From CALWOS01 sp963595735 (GTDB lineage: Bacteria > Bacillota > Clostridia > Oscillospirales > Oscillospiraceae): DNA of 13,910 bases. The first letter of the stretch is position 1. The number at the start of each line of letters is the position of its first letter. Position numbers and translations under genes: made by a program. Location of the stretch: assembly GCA_963595735.1 (NCBI GenBank), contig CAVBJJ010000044.1:1-13910 (forward strand), given 5' to 3'. Below, in pieces: positions 1 through 5,783 of this stretch. Under the pieces are notes generated by a model. The model was not told the DNA's origin. It did no database searches and saw only the letters and a program-made list of their open reading frames with translations.

Positions 1-572
1 CCCCATTCCTGATAGAAGCCGCGTCCTGCCACGCAGACGAGTATCTGTCCGCCGCCGCTTTTCGCGTGATGAATGTGCCAATTGTTGCGGCAGCCGGGCT
101 CAAAGGTCACATTGTAGATGCCGACCTGCTGCGTGGACAGCGGCGCGAGGTAGCTCTGCCCACTGAAATACTCGGCGAAAGCGTCGTTGGGCTCGCCGAT
201 GGGAAAGACCATTTCGCTTGCGTGCTTTGCTTTTGCATCGCCGGTATCGTCCTCGACCCAGACCTCCTTTGCCATGCGGAACGCCGCCCAGGCCTTTGGC
301 CAGCCAGCATAAAATGCGGCGTGGGTCAGGATCTCGGCAATTTCCGTTTTGGTAACGCCGTTGTTTTTGGCTGTGGTCAAATGATATTGAAAGGAACTGT
401 CCGTCAGTCCCTGAGCCAGCAGCGCCACCACGGTGACAATGCTGCGGTCACGGAGGGAAAGGGCGTTTTCCCGGCTCCACACCTGTCCGAACAGAACATC
501 ATCGTTCAGCTCCGCAAATTTCGGCGCAAATTCGCCAAGGGCATCTCTGCCCGCTGTCTGCTTGACTGCCAT
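1..572 (-). CDS. Carboxymuconolactone decarboxylase-cupin fusion protein, 3' end outside window
   Basis: Reading leftward from an ATG at 572, an open frame of 190 codons runs to the window edge without a stop, so the C-terminus is missing. A strong AAGGAGG-type site sits just upstream of the ATG. Residues about 20-105 resemble the AhpD/CMD alpha-helical fold, including the stretch EIAEILTHAAFYAGWPKAW. Residues about 120-190 form the start of a cupin barrel, with the metal-binding motif PGCRNNWHIHH followed by a glycine-rich turn and VAGRGFYQEWG. CMD-cupin fusions of about 250 residues are common in Clostridia and often sit beside oxidoreductases; their substrates are mostly unknown. It lies 29 nt downstream of the aldo/keto reductase and is probably cotranscribed. 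No CxxC peroxidase pair is seen in the CMD part, so an AhpD-type disulfide peroxidase is unlikely. Confidence 0.88.
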   Translation of the reverse strand, partial: MAVKQTAGRDALGEFAPKFAELNDDVLFGQVWSRENALSLRDRSIVTVVALLAQGLTDSSFQYHLTTAKNNGVTKTEIAEILTHAAFYAGWPKAWAAFRMAKEVWVEDDTGDAKAKHASEMVFPIGEPNDAFAEYFSGQSYLAPLSTQQVGIYNVTFEPGCRNNWHIHHAKSGGGQILVCVAGRGFYQEW

Positions 573-601
573 AAAAAGCTCCTCCTTATTATATTGTGAT
601 T

Positions 602-1441
602 TTACAAAATGGACATGAACCATTCCACGGTTTGGGGGTCATAGTGAGAGAAAAACAGGCTTTCGCCGCCGTCCAGCGCTTCCAGCGCCGTCATTTCCTC
701 TGCCGTAAGCTGAAAATCAAACACGGCAAAGTTTTCCTGCATCCGTTCCTTGTGTACGGATTTGGGAATCGCCACAACATCGCTCTGGAGCAGGAAGCGC
801 AGCGCGGTCTGGGCGGCGGTTTTCCCGTGCCGCTTGCCGATCTCCGTCAGCACCGGGTTGGTGAACATATCCTTGCGCCCCTCGGCAAAAGGCCCCCAGG
901 ATTCGATTTGGCAGCCGTACTTTTGCAGGTATTCCTTTGCGGTTTTCTGCTGCTGGAACACATGGGTCTCCACCTGATTCACCGCGGGCTTGACCGCCGC
1001 AAAGTGCTGGATATCCAGATAGCGATCCGGGCCGAAATTGGAAACGCCGATGGCGCGCAGCTTTCCCGCGTGGTACAGCTCCTCCATGGCGCGATAGGTG
1101 CCGTAATAGTCCCCAAACGGCTGGTGGATTAGCAGCAGATCCAGATACTCCGTACGCAGCTTTTCCATGGATTCCAAAATGGAGGCCTTGGCCTTTTCGT
1201 ATCCCGCGTTTGTGATCCACACCTTGGTCGTGAGGAAAAACTCCTCCCGAGGCAGACCGCAATCCGCCAGGGCCGCGCCAACGCCTTCCTCGTTATAATA
1301 GGCCTGGGCGGTGTCTATGCTGCGATAGCCCACCTCGATCGCATCCAGCACACAGCGGCGGGTGTCCTCCGGCGGCGTTTGGTATACGCCATAGCCCAGC
1401 TTTGGCATTTTGATGCCATTATTCAATGTGACATATTCCAT
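602..1441 (-). CDS. Aldo/keto reductase, NAD(P)H-dependent, AKR5-like
   Basis: A complete 279-residue protein of normal length for a soluble AKR barrel. It should reduce aldehydes or ketones to alcohols with NAD(P)H in the cytoplasm. The catalytic tetrad is visible: Asp43 and Tyr48 in SIDTAQAYYNEEGVG, Lys73 in FLTTKVWI, and His106 in DLLLIHQPFG. The C-terminal cofactor-binding segment IPKSVHKERMQENFAVFDF matches the family pattern. The ATG is preceded by TTTGGAGGTGCAAGAAG, an optimal ribosome binding site. The sequence resembles the 2,5-diketo-gluconate/methylglyoxal reductase group, but the substrate cannot be read from sequence. It is the first gene of a likely two-gene operon with the CMD-cupin gene and is divergent from a LysR regulator, which probably controls it. 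Confidence 0.95.
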   Translation of the reverse strand: MEYVTLNNGIKMPKLGYGVYQTPPEDTRRCVLDAIEVGYRSIDTAQAYYNEEGVGAALADCGLPREEFFLTTKVWITNAGYEKAKASILESMEKLRTEYLDLLLIHQPFGDYYGTYRAMEELYHAGKLRAIGVSNFGPDRYLDIQHFAAVKPAVNQVETHVFQQQKTAKEYLQKYGCQIESWGPFAEGRKDMFTNPVLTEIGKRHGKTAAQTALRFLLQSDVVAIPKSVHKERMQENFAVFDFQLTAEEMTALEALDGGESLFFSHYDPQTVEWFMSIL

Positions 1442-1500
1442 CTTCTTGCACCTCCAAAATCAGTTCCAGAAAATTTGTTTCCGCTTCTTACGCTTTCTAC

Positions 1501-1529
1501 TTTACAATGCGCGGCTTTGGAAGTACACT
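1501..1529 (+). promoter_or_regulatory. Candidate promoter of the LysR-type gene
   Basis: TTTACA at 1501-1506 (5/6 to the -35 consensus) is followed after exactly 17 nt by TACACT at 1524-1529 (4/6 to the -10). An overlapping TATAAA at 1529-1534 could be an alternative -10 but has no -35 at proper spacing. Transcription would start near 1535, just before the inverted repeat. No equally good promoter was found for the divergent aldo/keto reductase in this 144-nt gap, as is common for LysR-activated promoters. Confidence 0.35.
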
Positions 1530-1544
1530 ATAAATACTGCAATC

Positions 1545-1567
1545 TGCTTTTCAGAAAATGAAAAGCA
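1545..1567. repeat. Perfect 9-bp inverted repeat upstream of the LysR-type gene
   Basis: TGCTTTTCA (1545-1553), a 5-nt spacer GAAAA, then TGAAAAGCA (1559-1567): nine of nine bases pair. It ends 3 nt before the ribosome binding site (AGGGAGG) of the LysR-type gene and just downstream of the predicted start of transcription. It could be an operator for autoregulation or a hairpin at the mRNA 5' end that limits ribosome access. It is not followed by a T-run, so it is not an intrinsic terminator. Confidence 0.6.
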
Positions 1568-1585
1568 AAAAGGGAGGCGGGAAAA

Positions 1586-2377
1586 ATGCTGGATCTGCAG
1601 GCGCTGGAGCAGCTTGTGGCCTTTGCGGAGCGGGGAACCCTTTCCCGCGTGGCGGAGGATTTTCATGTTTCCACGCCGTCCATCACTCGAACTATGCAGC
1701 ACTTGGAGCAGGAAGTGGGCGTGCCCCTGTTTACCCGGGGAAAGAACAGGATCGAGCTGAACGAAACCGGAAAAGTTGCGGTAGCCCATGCGCGCAAGCT
1801 TTTACAGGAAGCGGATCAGATGGTGCAGCAGGTGCGGGCATTCGCCGCGCGGCAGCGTACGATCGTCGTCAAATCCTGTGCGCCCGCGCCGCTGTGGGAG
1901 CTGCTGCGGCAGCTGAACGCCCGGTATCCCGACCGGACGATCTCCTCGGACATCGCTCGGAACGATGTGGTTCTTGCCGCCTGGGAAAGCCGCGCCTGTG
2001 ATATTGCCATTCTGCCCTTTCCGATGGAGGGCGCAAAGGCGTTTTTGCAGGAGCATCTGTTTGTCTGCGTGCCGCGATCCCATGAACTGGCCGGACGCAA
2101 GTCCCTGCGCTTTGCCGATATCAACGGCTTTAACTTTCTCCTGCGGTCGGAGCTGGGCTTTTGGGACGCCCTCTGCCGGGAAAAAATGCCGGCTTCCAAG
2201 TTCCTGGTGCAGACAGATGCCGCCGTGTTTGACGAGCTGGTCAAGGCCTCGTCCTTGCCCTGCTTCACAACGGAATATGGCAGCTACTGGCACAATGCCT
2301 ATCCCGACCGCGTACACATCCCGCTGGAGGATGTCGAGGCAAATGTGACATTTTATCTCCTGCGGAGAGGGGAGTAA
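1586..2377 (+). CDS. LysR-family transcriptional regulator, short form
   Basis: A 263-residue DNA-binding regulator. Residues 1-60 form the typical winged helix-turn-helix: LEQLVAFAERGTLSRVAEDF, then STPSITRTMQHLEQEVGVPLFTR. A linker helix (about 60-90) and an effector-binding domain (about 91-263) follow. LysR proteins are usually 290-320 residues; here the C-terminal end of the effector domain is shortened, finishing at FYLLRRGE. The frame is otherwise intact, so this looks like a compact variant, not a broken gene. The ATG follows AGGGAGGCGGGAAAA. The gene diverges from the aldo/keto reductase across 144 nt, the classic arrangement for a LysR protein controlling its neighbour. The inducer is unknown. 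Confidence 0.93.
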   Translation: MLDLQALEQLVAFAERGTLSRVAEDFHVSTPSITRTMQHLEQEVGVPLFTRGKNRIELNETGKVAVAHARKLLQEADQMVQQVRAFAARQRTIVVKSCAPAPLWELLRQLNARYPDRTISSDIARNDVVLAAWESRACDIAILPFPMEGAKAFLQEHLFVCVPRSHELAGRKSLRFADINGFNFLLRSELGFWDALCREKMPASKFLVQTDAAVFDELVKASSLPCFTTEYGSYWHNAYPDRVHIPLEDVEANVTFYLLRRGE

Positions 2378-2459
2378 AGGCCGCGGCAAAGCCAAAACGC
2401 GCACTGCGCGAGTCAAATAAAATAAATTGTAAAATTCAAAGGAAAAGGACGCAATACAT

Positions 2460-3602
2460 ATGAACCAAAAAGAACTCAACGAACTGCGAAGACGCTTTCG
2501 GCTGGATCGCAGCAGCATCCATCGCGTTTTCGGCTGTTATGTCAATAATACCGGAGAGATCGTCACGGAGATCGATGCATCCCTGGGTGTGATGCCGCCG
2601 GAGGAGGGAGAGATGTACCTCAGTCTGCTGAAAAAGTCCCTCTCCGGGACACTGGGGAAAAATCTGCTGGATGTGGAATTTACCACCCAGCAGGTCGTGG
2701 ACAGCGAGGAGCACCGGCTCCTTTCCGCCTTGTACCACTCCCGCCTGGAGGATCCAGAAGCGCGGCAGGCGCTGTATCGCAAAATCATCGCGGGGATCAA
2801 CATGGAAGAAAGCGCCTATGTGATCTTACTGGGGGCGGATGCCTATGATGTTCCGTATCGCGGACGGGATGACAGCGACCAGGCGGACGCCGGAGATCAG
2901 GTGTTTTCCTACTTCGTGTGCAGCATTTGTCCCATAAAAGACCCCAAGCTTGCCCTGCGCTACTTTTCCGACAGCAGGGAGTTTCACACCGGCAGCACCG
3001 GGCAGTTGGTCTCCGCGCCGGAGCTGGGCTTTTTGTTCCCGTGCTTTGATAACCGGGCGGCCAATATCTATAACGCGCTCTATTATTGCCGCAGCGCGGA
3101 TAAGATCCATCCGGAATTTCTGGAAAGTGTGTTTCATACCAAACCCCTGCTTTCCGCGGCGGAGCAAAAGGAGGCATTTTCTGCTGCGTTGGAGGACAGT
3201 CTGCACCAGGAATGTAACTTCGATGTGGTGCAGGCGGTGCATGAGCAGCTCTGTGAGCGCCTGGAAAGTCACAAGCAGTCCAAGGATCCGGAGCCGCCGG
3301 CGCTCTCTTCCCGGGAATTGCAGCATATGCTTCGGAGCAGCGGCGTTCCGGAAGAAAAGGCGGAGGCCTTTGCGGCGGCGGTGGAGGAGCAGTTTGGAAC
3401 CGATACCGCCCTGCACCCCGGCAATTTGATGGACAGCAAAAAATTTGAGATCACAACGCCGGAGGTACGCATTTCCGTTGCACCGGAATACAGCTGTTAT
3501 ATCGAGACCCGCATCATCAACGGCCGGAAATTTATTCTGGTTCCGGCGGACGAGAGTGTTCTGGTCAACGGGATTCCCGTGCATATTGAGCCGGAGGAAT
3601 AA
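2460..3602 (+). CDS. DUF4317 family protein, function unknown
   Basis: A 380-residue protein that I recognise as the DUF4317 family, widespread and apparently chromosomal in Clostridia. Recognition rests on the N-terminus NQKELNELRRRFRLDRSSI and the following GCYVNNTGEIV. I see no signal peptide or membrane segment, so it is probably cytoplasmic. The middle holds many acidic and aromatic residues, and the C-terminal part (about 320-380) is beta-rich with VRISVAPEYSCYIETRIING. No catalytic motif is recognisable. The ATG is preceded by AAAGGAAAAGGACG, a moderate ribosome binding site. It follows the LysR gene by 82 nt, a gap that contains a small CGCGC-ACT-GCGCG hairpin without a T-run, so read-through from LysR is possible. 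It converges on hcp. Confidence 0.88.
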   Translation: MNQKELNELRRRFRLDRSSIHRVFGCYVNNTGEIVTEIDASLGVMPPEEGEMYLSLLKKSLSGTLGKNLLDVEFTTQQVVDSEEHRLLSALYHSRLEDPEARQALYRKIIAGINMEESAYVILLGADAYDVPYRGRDDSDQADAGDQVFSYFVCSICPIKDPKLALRYFSDSREFHTGSTGQLVSAPELGFLFPCFDNRAANIYNALYYCRSADKIHPEFLESVFHTKPLLSAAEQKEAFSAALEDSLHQECNFDVVQAVHEQLCERLESHKQSKDPEPPALSSRELQHMLRSSGVPEEKAEAFAAAVEEQFGTDTALHPGNLMDSKKFEITTPEVRISVAPEYSCYIETRIINGRKFILVPADESVLVNGIPVHIEPEE

Positions 3603-3634
3603 GGGGCGTCGCAAATCAATACAATATCGCAGAA

Positions 3635-3672
3635 AACAGCTGCGGCAGGAAGGCTTTCCCGCCGCAGCTGTT
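3635..3672. terminator. Hairpin between convergent DUF4317 and hcp genes, likely bidirectional terminator
   Basis: AACAGCTGCGGC (3635-3646) pairs perfectly over 12 bp with GCCGCAGCTGTT (3661-3672). Inside it, GGAA (3648-3651) pairs with TTCC (3656-3659) around a GGCT loop, so the stem is nearly 17 bp with one A/C mismatch. Outer arms ACAATAT (3621-3627) and ATATTGT (3676-3682) also match. The placement exactly between two convergent stop codons supports termination for both genes. The T-runs on either side are weak, so termination may be partly Rho- or structure-dependent. Confidence 0.65.
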
Positions 3673-3696
3673 GGCATATTGTGATTGCTGTATTTC

Positions 3697-5298
3697 TTAT
3701 CCGAGGATTTTCTTCAGGTCTGCCTCCGGCGTGCTGATGGGGGCAATGTTATAGTGCTGTACCAGATAGTCCAGCACATTCGGGGAGAGGAAGGCCGGCA
3801 GAGAGGGGCCAAGCAAAATGTTCTGGATCCCCAAATGCAGCAGCGTCAGCAAAATGCAGACCGCCTTCTGCTCATACCAGGAGAGAACCATGGAAAGCGG
3901 CAGCTCATTCACGCCACAGGAAAAGGCCTCTGCCAGCGCCACCGCCACACGGATCGCACTGTAAGCATCGTTGCACTGTCCCATGTCCATCAAACGGGGC
4001 AGTCCACCGATTGTCCCCAGATCCAAATCGTTGAACCGGAATTTTCCGCAGGCCAGGGTGAGGATCACGCTGTCCTCTGGCGTTTGCTTGACGAAATCTG
4101 TGTAATAGTTCCGTCCGGGGCGGGCGCCGTCACAGCCGCCCACCAGGAAAAAGTGGCGGATCGCACCGGATTTGACCGCCTCGACTACCTGATCGGCAAC
4201 GGAGAGGACAGCGTTGTGACCGAATCCGGTCATCACACTGGTTCCACCGTTGATACCTGTGAACTCCCGGTCGGCAGGATAACCGCCAAGGGCGAGAGCC
4301 TTTTCAATGACGGGGGAGAAGTCTCTGCGCTCGTCAATGTGCACCATCTCCGGGAAGGACACCAGCTCGGTGGTAAAGACCCGGTCGGCATAGCTTGCCC
4401 GGGGCGGCATCAGACAGTTGGTGGTAAATAGAATCGGTGCGGGAATGTCTGCAAATTCCTTTTGCTGGTTCTGCCAGGCGGTGCCGAAGTTTCCCTTGAG
4501 GTGCCGGTGCTTTTTCAGTCCGGGATAGGCATGGGCGGGCAGCATTTCGCCATGGGTGTAAATGTTGATCCCTTTTCCCTCGGTCTGCTCCAGAAGCTGC
4601 TTGAGCGCATAAAGGTCATGGCCGGTGACAACGATAAAGGGGCCTTTTTCCACCGTCAGGCTGACCTGGGTGGGAACGGGATCGCCATAGGTTTCTGTGT
4701 TGGCCTTGTCCAGCAGCGCCATGCACTTCAGGTTGACCTCGCCTACCTCCAGCACGATGGGGAGCAGCTCGTCCATGCCCCAGTCCTCCATGCCAATGGC
4801 AAACAGAGCTTTGAGAAGAAAACGGTTGATCTCGTCCTCCTGATATCCCAGAACTGCGGCGTGGTAGGCATAGGCCGCAAGCCCGCGAATGCCAAAGAGG
4901 ATCAGGGACTTCAGGGAACGGATGTCCTCGTTGGCACTCCAAAGCGCCTCCATGTTGTAATCTGTGGTTCTGCCGCAGGTGGAAGCGCAGCTGGAACAGT
5001 CGGGAACCAGACGGTTTTTTTCCGCCTCCACCTTGTCCAGCAAAGCGGAGATCGTCTCGTTATTAAAGTTTACATTAGTAACGGTCGTGAACAGTCCCTC
5101 CATGACCAGCCGGTAGGTCGCATCTGTCACCAGATGCGCGCTGCCCTCCGCCGCTCTGGCAAGGCCGATCAGTGCGCCGGTCAGCTTATCCTGCAAAATC
5201 GCGGTGTCGGATTTCTTTCCGCATACGCCGGCATTGCCGGTGCAGCCGGTACCGCCGGCGGTCTGTTCACACTGGAAACAAAACATATTTTTCTCCAT
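3697..5298 (-). CDS. hcp: Hybrid cluster protein (Hcp, hydroxylamine reductase family)
   Basis: A 533-residue cytoplasmic iron-sulfur enzyme. Hcp proteins reduce hydroxylamine in vitro and are linked in vivo to nitric oxide reduction and S-nitrosylation. The N-terminal cluster cysteines are C7, C10, C19 and C26 (CFQC-x8-C-x6-C), the close spacing seen in anaerobes. All hybrid-cluster ligands are found: H227 (TGHDL), E251 (THGEM), C295 (TNCLMPP), C389 (GGCDG, the persulfide cysteine), C417 (LACGK), C442 (GQC) and E476, with K478 in WYEQK. They keep nearly constant spacing to the Desulfovibrio ligands. An in-frame ATG at 5313 exists, but GGAGGG overlaps its codons and lies 7 nt before the ATG at 5298, so 5298 is the better start. 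No hcr-type reductase gene is adjacent. Confidence 0.97.
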   Translation of the reverse strand: MEKNMFCFQCEQTAGGTGCTGNAGVCGKKSDTAILQDKLTGALIGLARAAEGSAHLVTDATYRLVMEGLFTTVTNVNFNNETISALLDKVEAEKNRLVPDCSSCASTCGRTTDYNMEALWSANEDIRSLKSLILFGIRGLAAYAYHAAVLGYQEDEINRFLLKALFAIGMEDWGMDELLPIVLEVGEVNLKCMALLDKANTETYGDPVPTQVSLTVEKGPFIVVTGHDLYALKQLLEQTEGKGINIYTHGEMLPAHAYPGLKKHRHLKGNFGTAWQNQQKEFADIPAPILFTTNCLMPPRASYADRVFTTELVSFPEMVHIDERRDFSPVIEKALALGGYPADREFTGINGGTSVMTGFGHNAVLSVADQVVEAVKSGAIRHFFLVGGCDGARPGRNYYTDFVKQTPEDSVILTLACGKFRFNDLDLGTIGGLPRLMDMGQCNDAYSAIRVAVALAEAFSCGVNELPLSMVLSWYEQKAVCILLTLLHLGIQNILLGPSLPAFLSPNVLDYLVQHYNIAPISTPEADLKKILG

Positions 5299-5305
5299 TT
5301 TTTCG

Positions 5306-5311
5306 CCCTCC
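5306..5311 (-). promoter_or_regulatory. Ribosome binding site that fixes the hcp start
   Basis: On the minus strand GGAGGG is followed by 7 nt (CGAAAAA) and then ATG at 5298. The site overlaps codons 1-3 of the longer reading from 5313, which itself has no Shine-Dalgarno sequence. The protein therefore most likely begins MEKNMFCFQC. Confidence 0.8.
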
Positions 5312-5403
5312 ATTTAATTTGCGTTCGATTTTATCTTTTTTGGATATATTTTCGATAGAAATTCTCTGCACTTCGCCAGATGCATCCCTGGGGGAATGAC
5401 TGC

Positions 5404-5412
5404 ATTGTAGCA
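5404..5412 (-). promoter_or_regulatory. Extended -10 promoter of hcp
   Basis: The minus strand reads TGCTACAAT, an extended -10 (TGn followed by TACAAT, 5/6 to consensus). No convincing -35 hexamer is present at 16-18 nt, which suits an extended -10 or activator-dependent promoter. Transcription would start near 5397, giving a leader of about 100 nt before the start codon at 5298. A short nested hairpin around 5380-5405 overlaps the start region. Confidence 0.5.
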
Positions 5413-5420
5413 TGGCTTAT

Positions 5421-5439
5421 AAAACAATGATGTTGTTTT
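5421..5439. promoter_or_regulatory. Inverted repeat in the -35 region of hcp, candidate operator
   Basis: AAAACAA (5421-5427), 5-nt spacer TGATG, TTGTTTT (5433-5439): a perfect 7-bp inverted repeat. Its centre lies about 33 nt upstream of the predicted hcp transcription start, over the place where a -35 would be. That fits a repressor or a promoter-proximal activator. Hcp genes in other bacteria are controlled by nitrosative-stress regulators of the CRP/FNR or Rrf2 families; I cannot assign this site to one of them. Confidence 0.4.
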
Positions 5440-5444
5440 TGCAA

Positions 5445-5487
5445 CGGAATGGAAAAGAATATTTATTTGTAGTATGTCTCCATTCCG
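5445..5487. repeat. Perfect 9-bp inverted repeat with a 25-nt loop
   Basis: CGGAATGGA (5445-5453) pairs fully with TCCATTCCG (5479-5487). The loop is AT-rich. It lies upstream of both divergent genes and begins 6 nt from the hcp-proximal palindrome. It may be a second regulator site with spaced half-sites or the 5' stem of an RNA. Confidence 0.5.
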
Positions 5488-5531
5488 GAAAAATAAAGAT
5501 ATTTTTTACAAACCGCAGTTTGCAGGCGTAT

Positions 5532-5565
5532 GCGCCGTTCGATTTTGCTATACGGCGCGGTTTTT
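5532..5565 (+). terminator. Terminator-like hairpin with no assigned upstream gene
   Basis: GCGCCGT (5532-5538) pairs perfectly with ACGGCGC (5552-5558) over a 13-nt loop, followed by GG and a run of five Ts (5561-5565). On the plus strand this has the form of an intrinsic terminator. No plus-strand gene lies between the divergent hcp start and this point, so it could end a small RNA or attenuate a long leader of the MBOAT operon. The loop is longer than usual and the T-run short. Confidence 0.4.
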
Positions 5566-5654
5566 CAGGGGAAATTGGCTTTGTTTGCATTCGGCTTTTT
5601 CTTGTTTGCGCGGGATTCAAAGTCTTTCTATTATTTTTCTGATTTTTGGTAAAT

Positions 5655-5692
5655 CCCTATTGCAGGATGCCGTTTTATCCTGTAAAATAGGG
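5655..5692. repeat. Two-part inverted repeat covering the MBOAT promoter
   Basis: CCCTAT (5655-5660) pairs with ATAGGG (5687-5692), and CAGGAT (5663-5668) pairs with ATCCTG (5677-5682), with small unequal gaps (2 and 4 nt) between the two arms. The structure spans the predicted -35, spacer and -10. It is likely a regulator-binding site; a weak hairpin is the alternative. Confidence 0.45.
5660..5688 (+). promoter_or_regulatory. Candidate promoter of the MBOAT-DHHW operon
   Basis: TTGCAG (5660-5665, 3/6 to the -35) is followed by exactly 17 nt and TAAAAT (5683-5688, 5/6 to the -10). Transcription would start near 5695, giving a leader of about 90 nt before the ATG at 5784. Confidence 0.4.
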
Positions 5693-5783
5693 GACTGCTG
5701 ACATGTGCAGTACAAATGCGATCTTCTTCTCCCGGGGCAGGAATACGGAGGGGAAGAAATATACGAGAGAGGAAATTCTGCCA

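Larger units (their letters stand above)
5314..5783. other. Divergent, AT-rich intergenic region between hcp and the MBOAT gene
   Basis: About 480 nt without a convincing protein-coding gene. The open frames here (for example 5412-5642 and 5474-5701 plus, 5417-5620 minus) lack good ribosome binding sites and recognisable protein character. The region contains the hcp leader and extended -10 promoter, four separate inverted repeats (5421-5439, 5445-5487, 5532-5558, 5655-5692), and a likely promoter for the MBOAT-DHHW operon. Base composition is clearly more AT-rich than the flanking genes. Confidence 0.7.

Noticed and set aside
66..599. Plus-strand open frame of 177 codons at the left edge
   Set aside because: It is antisense to the CMD-cupin frame, which has clear domains and a good ribosome binding site.
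2395..2415. CGCGC-ACT-GCGCG hairpin after the LysR gene as a terminator
   Set aside because: Only a 5-bp stem with a 3-nt loop and no T-run following.
1802..2518. Minus-strand open frame of 238 codons over the LysR gene
   Set aside because: Antisense to an obvious LysR protein; no domain is recognisable.
4462..5358. Plus-strand open frame of 298 codons over hcp
   Set aside because: hcp on the other strand has every ligand of a known enzyme; the plus-strand product shows no family features.
5412..5701. Small plus-strand open frames in the hcp-MBOAT spacer
   Set aside because: No ribosome binding sites and AT-rich non-protein-like composition; the inverted repeats explain the region better.
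5703..5783. Longer N-terminus for the MBOAT protein starting at 5703
   Set aside because: The extra 27 residues are hydrophilic and unlike the family, whose members begin at the hydrophobic segment encoded from 5784; 5703 also lies only about 8 nt after the predicted transcription start.
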